Shown here in pieces: positions 53,901-64,000 of a stretch of DNA of 64,000 nt. Both the position numbers and the translations under genes were made by a program. The stretch is from Strigops habroptila (lineage: Eukaryota > Chordata > Aves > Psittaciformes > Psittacidae): the NCBI RefSeq assembly GCF_004027225.2, contig NC_044279.2, positions 28,498,705-28,562,704 on the forward strand, in the 5' to 3' direction. The notes beneath the pieces were generated by a model. It was not told where the DNA came from. It did not search any database and worked only from the letters and a program-made list of their open reading frames with translations. The first letter of the stretch is position 1; each line of letters opens with the position of its first letter.

Positions 53901-56900
53901 AGCTCCACTCCGCTGTCACCCTGCTATTTGTAGGACAGAGTCAGTGGACTCTAGACAGAAAACAGCACCAGCAAGGCTGTAATGGAAAAGATATCACTAG
54001 ATATAATGCAATACAATGCAGTATTGTATTGCGTAAGATTTTACTGCTGTGGTTATGAGAGCTCTAGGTGGAACAATCAACAAGGAAGGGCAAGGTGATT
54101 CTTCTGGGTTGTTTTCAATTTGTGTGTGTTTTGGTGTTGTTTGGTGGGGGGTTTTTTTGAGATTCCACTACTAAATGTAGAGAAAGCTCCCTTCTGTCTG
54201 GTGACATTGCTATTCCAGCCTGCACGATACATCTGCATCTAAATTCAGGCATTTCAGAGGGCATTTCTTTTTTAAAAGAGGCTCACAGTAAAGCTCTGTG
54301 CTGCAACTTGAAAAGGCAGCCAGCACCCAGCCTGCAGCAGGGAGAAGGATGGAGCTCACAAGCCTTCAAGTGTCCATTACTCCTCCTGCAAAGCCTATGG
54401 AGAGACAAAAGCAGAGCAGGCCCCTCTTGGATGCTGCTGCCCAGGACCTCCATGCTTGGGTGTGACACCCCACCGCTGCCAGCCCTTTTTGCCAGCATTA
54501 AGAAAATCTGCTCAGAGGACAGTTAGACACCATTTCCCTCTTCTTGCATCACAGAATTTGTCTATTCATAATTGTACCTAGGATTATTAAAATCTCTAAA
54601 TCTCTGCAGTCTATTTGTATGTTATATAAAAAGGGCTAGAGGAATGAGGCATACCCTATAGATTAACAACATACCTCTAGTGCTGCAGGTACCATCCCTT
54701 CCATTTTTTGTTTGAAAATATCTCAGGAGCAGTAGAATAACATGCTGAAAATTTATCTCTGGCTGCCTTTTGATGCAGTTCAGAAGCTATAAATAAGGAA
54801 GAGAGACAGATTTACATATTGGAGTATTATAGACACAAGTAGGATGAATACTCAACGTAGCTTGTAATAAAATTTTTGACACTGGTAGTAATAGGACATA
54901 ATCATATTTGAGATGTTTAAGAGAAGGCTTCATACACATTAACCATAGGAACAATTAGAGGTGCAAAAGCCCATTCTCCTCATGTGCTCTCAGACAGAGA
55001 GTATGTTAAACTATGAAGAAACCCAGTGGTTGAGATCTTTTGTTCTGCAAATTAACTAACCTCACAATTACAGGTTTTTTGTATAACTAAAAGAGGCTTC
55101 TTTGATCTGCACTTTGTTTAGATCACGTTGCTTTACATCAAAATAATCACTGACCTGGTTTGCACCGGGGACTCTCCGAGCAGTATTAGTGAGATTTTCT
55201 TGCAATAGAGCTCATTACACCTTAAGGCTTGTGGATCTTTAATTTTCAGAAGGCAAAATTGCTCATAAGTCTCTACTATGATTGAAGTGGCTCGTAACTA
55301 CAAACCCCATGCATTCCTTCTGGCAATATTAGCCTTTCTAACTCAAGCAAACCTCACAAAAACTCAGAACATCATTTGTTTTCAGTAGTCGCAACTAATT
55401 TCTCACTCATGAAGAGTGCAAGGCAGGAAAGATTTATGTCCGTAAACATGATTTACTTTGTTATCTATCTCATTAAAACAAGCAATTAGACAAAGCTATA
55501 GGTGTTACAGTTTTCTGTGAGGATACAGTGATGATGAAAGCAGATATTTCTCTGGGATGGGAATTCCTGTTCAACCACAAAGGCAGAAAGACAACTTACC
55601 TCCCCAAATTCAACAAGAAACATGATGAGGAGCTGTGTCTCTTCTCACTGCTCAAATTCCCTTTCAGGAGAGCACGTAGCCAGCAACCTTTGCCTCCTAA
55701 CCTTCGCCTCCTAACCTTCCACAAGGACACATGCCCAGAGTCGCCTCAGCTGTGCTAAAAGCTGTGAATGAATCAGAGTGTGTGTGCCAGCCAGAGTGCC
55801 CAGTGCTGGTGCTGCCATTGCTGCTCTGCTTCGCCATGGCCTTCAGCTTCACTGCTCCTTCTGCTCAGCAGCACACAAACACTACCCCCAGCAGGGAAGC
55901 TCATTTCCCCTGTGTGCCCTTTATTTTGGGCAGTAAATAAATGTAGAATATATACTATATATATAGAATATAAATATATTCTAGTAGCAAAAGCTTGTCA
56001 CTGAAGCTGAGATAGCTTTGCATTTGATGTGCATGATAAACCCTGGCTGTAACGCAAGCACCCGTGTCAGTAAGTTTAGCAGCTGTATTGCCCTGAAGAC
56101 TGGTCCATATTTAGAAGAGTAAATAAGATTCCTTCTTTCCTCAGCGGTTGCTGACAAAGCTCATAACAGGTCTAATAATGCTTGTGTCCTGTGGGAAATA
56201 TGTATGTTAATTTGCCAGTGTAAACACTCATTGCTCCTAAGGAAATGCTCTGCCTGGCTTTACGTGTTCCTTCACATGTTTTATAAAAACAGTTAAATAA
56301 ACAGCTTACTCCCAGTGCCTCTTCTCACTGAATCAGTAGCACAAGTCCAGCATCCCAAAAACATATCTCTGATCTTTATGATTTCTCTGCAGACTCTCCC
56401 CAGTCCTCCACTCCAGATTCACATACGTTTTGGTGTGTGCCATGAAGACCAAATTAATTAAGGCTACTTTAGACTTTTTGGGACATGGTAGTCTGGGAAA
56501 GGCATGCCTTCCATCAGTTTTAGTTATTGACATATCTATCCCTGGTCTTTGCAACTTAGGTGTTGAAAAAGTGACCTGTAAATGCTGCGAAGGGAGCACG
56601 TAGTTCCTTCCACGTTTCACAACTTTTTAAATATCTTTCAGTGTCTACAACTGTGGAGACGGATTTTCTTGGGTTTTTTCAAACAATTTTTAAACGTTGA
56701 TTGATAGCATCATATTGATTGCCGCTCAGCATGAAACAGCACTTAGGAATGGGAGGCACGAAAGTGGTTTCCATTGCTGCCATCTTCTGGTGCAGTTAAT
56801 GAACTCCACACCGCAATAACAAAGGCACATTAACAGTGAAGAGAAATTAAACAAACCCAAATAGCATATAAATCTTCCTGAAGGCAGCTGTTAGATGCCA

Positions 56901-59900
56901 GAAAAGCATCTTAAAGGGTAATACACACCAGAAGGACCATTGCCAGCTGAAAATTGCAATGCTCCCTGGAACTGCCTTGCCCGTTGTAACACCGATGTAA
57001 CACCCATGATGATATTGGAAAACATAAGAAAAAAATTGTATTTCATGATGTTTTGGAAGGCATTTGATATCGCAGCTCTGCAATCAATTTTATGGCTTTG
57101 CTGAAGCCATTTCCCCGCTGTTGGTATGGCTCTTTCAGAATGGGGAAAAAGAGAAGAAGAATGTTTAGGATTTTATGTGAAACAGGTAAATGTGAAATAA
57201 TGGAAATTACCCAGGAAAGTTCAAGGAGAGGTGCAGGGTTAGAAATGACTTTAATTTACTTTTTGGGACCGATCAGCTGACAACATCCCTATAGTTACTA
57301 TGGTTTGGTAACTGTGGTAAAGGAAAGGAAAACTAATAAATTTCCTAGAGTTCACTAAAGGCAAATAAAAAAATGCAGTAACCTGAACATAAATAAATAA
57401 GTGTATTTAGGAGCTCTTTTTGCTGCCCACCACAACACATTTCAGAGCAAAAAATAGTCTTTGTTGTGCTCTGCAGGGAGAGCAACTCTGTGAGGTGCAC
57501 AGCTGAATCCAGTGGGAATTCATCAAACCAATACAAAATACACTGAATTTCTGCCCTCGTTTTGTGAACAGAAGTGCAGTATTCTGTCTGTATGCCATTC
57601 ATTTGTGCCGAGTTTCAGATTCTTTGGAGTTTTGTTCCTGTGTTGGCTTGCTCGTGCGCTCAAATTAATTTTTAATGATTTAAGTATCCGAAAAGTGCTC
57701 GATATTTCCCGAAATCACACCGATACACTTCAACTGCAAGCTTCACTAACCCTCAGAAATTCATACTGCTGCCGTTATGGGAGGTGATGGATCACTCCTG
57801 CGCTTTCTGATCTCTTCCACAATCGTTTCTGCATTCATCAGCCCTCCAGCTGGCTGCATCGGCTCCCTTTGGAGTCCCTTTCCCTGACTAAGCAGTGCTG
57901 CCATAAAACTGCATTGTATCCGCGCGCTCTGCCCTTCCTCCACAGATGTTACTGTTTCAATGGGCATACACAGTCCCTCAGCAAAGCTAAAATACTGCTC
58001 TGCCAAGTTCCTCTTGGCCAAGATACTTCCTGATGCTGATTTTCTTTCTAAGTGCTCATGCCAACTGTGTACCTTTCCCACCCCAAGGACAAAATGTCTT
58101 TGGTTTACCCTAGCTGGCAGCCTGCCCATATGGCATCTAGGTTTCTGGAGTTCAGCATGGTTTCCATATGATCAGATTAAATTATTTTGGGATAATAAAT
58201 GATTTGTCAGTGCACAGCACTCTCTGGAGCATAGTCATTTACTCTTGACAAGTATTTTGCATACAAAAATGAATGCAACCCCCAGAAATGTAAATCCTAA
58301 CCTTAGGCAGAGCTATTTTTCTTGCATGGTGGAGTAAAGTAATAGGCTTGGAGAAAATTTTCTGTATGAACCTTACCCCATGCAATGAACTAAGTAATTT
58401 TTACCTGTCATTCTCTAGTTTTTAATCCCACTGGCAATTACTCGTGTGAAATACAACTGGCTCTCATGGAATTACTCAAGAAGAACTGTGCTAAGAATTT
58501 GGGCTTACTTTGTGTATTGTATCAGAATAAGCTAACCAAAGATACTCTTCTTTTGCTGCTCTTATGGCTCTCCTAGTTCATGTGTCGCATTAAGAATGTG
58601 TGTAAAAGCAGAATTAGAACTCATTAGAGACAAGTGTGGTAATGAGGAATTCACAGGGAATGGCAGGGTGAGCAGGGACTGCATGGTGACAACCACAGTG
58701 GTGGGCAGGGGTCTGGTATAGTTTGAGGCTGCTTACAGCAATGAATATCATACTTACTGCTTTCTCACAGAATGGGTGAGAATGAAGATGCACAGAAGAC
58801 AATATAAAATATTTATGATTTATTTGTCTTTTCATAACTGCTCTATGTTGCAGATGTACCTGTGGGAAAACGTCCCTTATCTTTGGCAGAAGCAAAATGC
58901 CCAGGAGCATTTGCAGGCAGATTGCAGCTTGAATGAAGCATTTCAGTGAGCAGTGTGTGTGCACGTGAGCAGGAGGAAAGCTGGAAGCACACATATTCGG
59001 GTGCAGCAGCTCAGCAGGTGGGGCTTAGAGCACTTTCCAAAATGCTTCCACTGCACTTAGCTGCTCAGTTCTACCACTGACCCCAGGAGGGAAGCAGGAG
59101 GTTGAGCAGCTCAGTGAATGACAGGCTCACATTGCCTCGAATGTGTTTCTTACTGATGGGTCAGATGTTCATTTGCTGTTGACTCCCTTGTGCCTCTCCT
59201 CCACCTAAATCAGGGACCAGGGTTGCCATGTTTTGCAGCCCTGCAGCTTTCCCAGGTGTGCAGTTATTCTACACGCACAAGAGTTAATTCCAAGTAGTTG
59301 TCCTGTGGACAAAACTCGGTTCATTTCACGTGTCCCCCCACATCCTCCCACATGTGATCATTCCAGTCACCTCCTCATCACCTCTGCACCCGCTCTCATG
59401 TAACACTGGCCAGATCTCCTCTCTCTTAGCCTTTCCCTCTTTTCCTTCAGCTGTACACCGTGTTTTCACCACTCCTCACTGCAGTGCTTCATCTTCCTCT
59501 CAGGCCTCTATATTTTTGGCAGCTCAAGAGGCAACATATGCTGTGGCGGGTTCAGAGCTACATGTGTGCTGCCCGGCTCACCAGCATGCACATGCTGTTC
59601 ACACAGCAGAGCAATGCTTCTTGCAGCAGAGGAGGGTTGAGCTATCCTATCCTCTCCTCCTTCGGGACACTCCCCCAGTACTCTCTACTAGATCTACCAA
59701 GTCACCAGTGATCCCTGTAGGAGTTAAGTGTCTTTGAGACTTGTACTTCCTTGGCAGATGTAGTAAAAATAGCCTGACAGCTTCAGGAGTCTTTGTGGGG
59801 CGGGGAGGCAGACAAGAGGACAGGCAGCCGCTGCAATTGCACAGCTCCAGTTCCTTAGAGAACCAAGCGAAAAATGAATTACATTGCAAAATGGATCCTA

Positions 59901-62900
59901 AGAAGCTGGACTCAGTACCGTCCCCTTTTGTCTGTCTACCACGCTTCCTCTCATCTTTCAACGTGAATTTAGATCACAAGGTCTGTGGAACAAGAAATGT
60001 ATCTTTGCTCTCTGTATTCTCCATTACAGTAGTAAGAAAGTAATAACAGATAGAAGTACACAAGATTTGACTAAATTTATTCTCTACGGCAATCACTTCC
60101 CACAAAATTGTTTTAAAAGCCCCAGCACATGGAGCCAGTGAACTCCAATTTCAGTATGATTGAAGGTGCTCCAAGCCGCCCCTTGACCTCTTCCCCAGCT
60201 GCTCTTATCCCCCCCCAGTAATTTTTTTTTGCTGCTGTGACCTTCTGACACTCAGTATGCCAGGTCTCCATCCCAGATCTGTTGTCATGGAGGGGGACAG
60301 CTTGCCTCCCTCAGCCATCCAAGTGACAAGTCCTGAGCAGAACTGCAGTCCAAGGAGTGGGGTCCCCAGCAAGGTCTGCATGACACACAGCTCATCGGGG
60401 CATCGCGTGGGGAATGTAATGCAGGGAAACACACTCTGAATTCTTAAAAACACCAGGGTTTGTCCAGTGTCCCCTGCAAATGTGCAACCTCATCACGGGA
60501 GGTCACTCGCTGGCTGGCTGCACTGCTGCAGCATTGAGAGTTATAATGAAATAATAAAGCAAGAGAGGTTGTGTTCATAATAAGCTAATAACATCTCCAG
60601 GGTGGTCTGAAGCAAGATGGAGTGATCGAAACTTTGCCTTGATATTCAGTGCTGATGGCTGGGGGTGAGGGACATCACAAAATAATGAATCAGCTTAATA
60701 GAGTTAAATCTTTTTCCTTGTTAGTTTGAACAGTAGGGTAAGTGATTGATATTCGTGCATGTCACAAGGGGGCCAGAAAGACAGAGGTTAGCTCGCACAG
60801 GAAGAAAAGGCAGTATTAAATATCTAACCAGGATGAATAAATGAAAAACACTGAAAACAGGTCCAAGTAAACCTGTTCTTAGAGGTTTGAAATACGGCAA
60901 TATTTATGACCACTGTCCTGTAAGATACACATTAAATTTACCTGTCTCAGGTGGCTAGTCAAATGAAAATTAAATTTTCTCTTTTTCAAAAGGAATAAGC
61001 AAGAGCTATGATGCCAGATCACCATGTCCACTATTGTGCTCCTGTGTTAAAGGTCACACCTGCTTTTTGCACATTAAACTGCTACTCAGATCCACACAAC
61101 TGTTGTTTGGCTCTGCCAGTAATCCATCCCCCAGGCGACAGAGAATATTGCTGAGGTTTAGCACCTGCCAAAGCAGAAGCGAACTGGAGCTGGGGAGTGT
61201 TCCAGAAGCTCTGTTTCTGTTTTTACTCACTTTGGATACCTGCTGTTACCCTTAGTTTGAACCCAATAAATGCAATGTTTAGCAACGACAGAAACAGGTA
61301 ACACACAAGGAAGGGGCCAAGGGCTCAGTCATCTAACTGTATGGCCTTAATCAGCATTGGCCCTTGTAAAGTTATCCCTCAAAACAGAGGGACAGCTGCC
61401 CCAGGGTTAGCTGGAACCCCAGAGGGAAGTCCTGTCTGCTACACCTGACCCCAACAGGGTGGCAATGCTCTGCCTTAAGCTAGCTTGTAGTGCTGGAGGA
61501 TGTATTTGCCTGTTAATTACAGAGGGTGGGAAGAGCTGTCTTGCTCTTTGCTGGCTGTGGACAAGTGGGGCTTCTCAAAGACTTTCTAGGTGCACTTCGC
61601 TTTCCTGGCACGGGCTGCACGCAGGCAGGCTGCTGGCCCCGGCGGGCAGGCTCACATGCAGCAGAGAGGTGCAAAGGTGAGGGGAAGCACACTTGAAAAT
61701 GGCGCTGGTTGCTCTGTAAGCAGTGGTAGCTTTTGCTTTCTGCACCCAAGTGTGAGGCCAGCTGGTGCCTGCGGGGTGCAGGCAGGAGGAGGCTCCTGGC
61801 GTGGCCCCTGGGGTACCGACTGGGAGGAAGACTCCGTGTTTCTGTCACATTGCAAGTCTGGTGACCCAATAGCCCATGCTCCTGGGGAGAGGAGGAGGAG
61901 GCGTAGGTCTGTAGCAGGCTGGTGTGAGAGCTCAGCAGCCCATGGGGCTGCCCTGAAGCACCGGTGTGGTGGTGCCACCCTGCTACCCGCTCTCCTCACA
62001 TGCCTGCCAGTCTCTGTTATCAGCATGCGGCCTGCCCTGTGGTATCCAGCAGCTTACAGCCAGCAGTGTTTTGGCAAGTGGGCTGATGAGGTGCTTTGTT
62101 TCTGCGGCTTCAGCTTGGCCTGTGCCTTCCCACTTCCCTGGGTGGCTGCGGTACCCTCCTGGCTGGTAACACAAGCTAGCCTTGCCGTGGGTTACTCTAC
62201 CTCGCACTGATTTTGTTCCCTCCTCCCCAGATACACATGGGTTGATATTGAAGGCTGTGCTGACATCTGTGGCCTTATTGTTATGCTGGCTTTCTTTGTG
62301 TCTTGCTCGCAATGCTCCCAAGTGACTCGCTGTCACCGGAGCCAGGGCTGTGGTGGGTGTTTGGCTCTCACCTCCTCGCCTCTTATCTGTGCCGGTGGCA
62401 GCTCTTTCAGTGACAAATGGCTGCTGGGATAAAGCTGTCTCCTGCCGGGGACTACACACAAGCGCCAGAGAAAATGAGAGCAAGAAAATGCTGAGGTTTC
62501 TCATAGAAATTAGTAACTAAACATACAGTGTTTGGGGTATGTCCTCTATATGCATGTGCTGAGCTGTGTCAGTGTTTGGGGAGCAGCATGTCACGGCCAC
62601 AGACACAGAACACTCTTCCTGGCTGGTTTAAACTCTAAAACTGCTCAGTCTGAGGGCTGCTTTGCATTCAAAGGTGCAGAGAGAAGCAGACGGGTGTGTT
62701 ACAGGAGAAGAGTTGTACCAGTAGGACTCCTACGTGAAATGCAACACCCGAGGAAAACCTGAGCCCCAGCGGGGTGTCCCTAGGCACCAATGTCAGGGGT
62801 AGGTCCAGCTTGCAGTGGTGGAGGAAGGAAGGGGAGGCCACAGGCAGAGGAAGAGTGTGATGGTGAGAGAAAGCCATGGAAGCTGTTGTTGTGTATATGA

Positions 62901-64000
62901 GTTAAAAAAAGGTTTGGAGCTATAAGCAAAGCAAATGTCAGGAAAAGAACTGTGATATTAATGCGGAAATTAAAAGGGGCTCCTGACTCCATCAGTTAAC
63001 AACCTCTGTGACCCCCAAATGTGTAACCTAAATGGTTTAAAAAGTTAGCTGTGGGAAAAGCTCCCATGTGACACCTGGAAACCCTTTTAGGCATCAATGG
63101 CAGTGTCTTGTAAGTGGTGGATATGCCCTTATCCCATCCCACCCCATCCCTCCTTTTTTCTTATAGCTTTTCATCTTTGATTTAGTCTCATGCATGAGCT
63201 AAGTCACAGCAGATCATCACAAATCATGCATTTATGTGAGAAGCAGGCACTTGGATGCTCAGGCATGTATGGCTTGTATTGCATCCTAGTTTAAAGTACA
63301 AGTAAGTAATGACACAAAGAGTCACTGAAACCTGTGTCTTCAGGAGGAAAAACTCAACAATCCTACCTCCAGGCCATTTCTGATATTGTTACAATCTAGC
63401 AGATTTAAAATACCACTGTCCACAACTGTGGTTTCACCACACCAACATCCTAAAAGCCATTCTCTTAAGGTACTAGTCCAGAAGTGACTGTAGCCAGCTG
63501 CTTGTCCCTGGCATTTATTTGTAGCCTATTTAGCTTTGGGATATGTACGTTATTCAGGCCAAAACTGATTAAAGAAGAGGTGAGGCAGGACAAGGAGCTC
63601 TGATAGTTCTCTGTAGGTGTGTATGGTGGGCAACAGCATGGGAGCAAGCAAGAATGTAACAACCATGGGATGATCTCTGCAATGACTGCGAAATCCCCAC
63701 CAAGCAGGTGGTGGCACAACACAGATAGCCAGTAGGACTGGACTGGGAAAGAGCTATTAAGACTAATGATGTACATAAAGTTACAGTCTTGTGTGATCAC
63801 TGAATCAGCAGCTCAACAGGATGAGTTTATTTTTATAGGCTGCTTGTGCAAAGACTATCTTATGAGTATGCACTGTGTTGTGTCAATGGCATAGGAGCAT
63901 ATGATCAAATAACCATTGGGGTGCACTGGCAAGGCTCCTCTGCAGAGCAGTGCCCTACGTGAGGATCTGCCTCTGAACCTCTGTGCCTGGCTTGCGTGAG
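50961..64000. other. Intergenic, no confirmed gene
   Basis: Besides the short CR1 tail at 53.3 kb there are two perfect 10-base inverted repeats (54008-54032 and 55944-55983), an A/G-rich patch at about 53140-53170, and G+C-richer DNA at 61.6-62.5 kb with a weak signal-peptide frame at 62504. No family member, tRNA or ZNF277 exon was recognised. Confidence 0.45.
53318..53388 (-). repeat. Short CR1 LINE 3' tail
   Basis: About 70 bases read GAGTCATAGAATGGTTTGGG, GACCTTAAGATCATCTAGTT and end near CCCCCCTGCCATGG, the extreme 3' end of CR1 inverted. The sequence after CCATGG no longer resembles CR1, so the copy is severely 5'-truncated. Confidence 0.88.

Noticed and set aside
61590-62210. 206-codon plus-strand frame
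   Set aside because: No recognisable domain, and it overlaps open frames on the other strand in moderately GC-rich DNA.

Overview
This window is vertebrate nuclear DNA, and almost certainly from a bird. The interspersed repeats I recognise are mostly CR1 LINE copies, recent and old. The two genes have short exons, long introns and GT-AG splice sites. They keep the vertebrate neighbourhood IFRD1 then LSMEM1 in the same orientation, known from human chromosome 7q31. I cannot name the species.

Two protein-coding genes are supported, both on the minus strand. IFRD1 (about 31.0-43.2 kb) is complete. Its 12 coding exons have boundaries set here to the base, all with GT donors and AG acceptors. They join in frame into 434 residues and end in the typical basic IFRD C-terminus. 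Its promoter lies in a large CpG island (about 42.2-43.7 kb) with a TATA box, GC box, CCAAT box, AP-1 site and CRE-like sites. Its leader holds a 52-codon upstream ORF, a known control feature of human IFRD1 mRNA. LSMEM1 (21.7-25.5 kb) lies downstream in the same orientation. It has three coding exons and encodes a 157-residue single-pass membrane protein.

The rest is non-coding as far as I can tell. From 0 to 21 kb there are four CR1 fragments, one other avian-type repeat and an orphan CpG island (about 14.7-15.2 kb) with no assigned gene. From 25.5 to 30.9 kb lies the LSMEM1-IFRD1 spacer, which probably hides the non-coding 5' exon(s) of LSMEM1. From 43.7 to 64 kb is the flank upstream of IFRD1. 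It has two younger CR1 pieces, one older CR1-like stretch and no exon I can recognise of ZNF277, the neighbour expected on that side in mammals.

I see no prokaryote-type system, CRISPR array or convincingly new gene system. The best leads are regulatory: the IFRD1 upstream ORF, a T20 tract almost touching the exon 9 acceptor, a U26 run just after the IFRD1 stop codon, the orphan CpG island, and one weak candidate signal-peptide exon near 62.4 kb. All gene calls rest on reading the sequence and on remembered family sequences; no database search was run.
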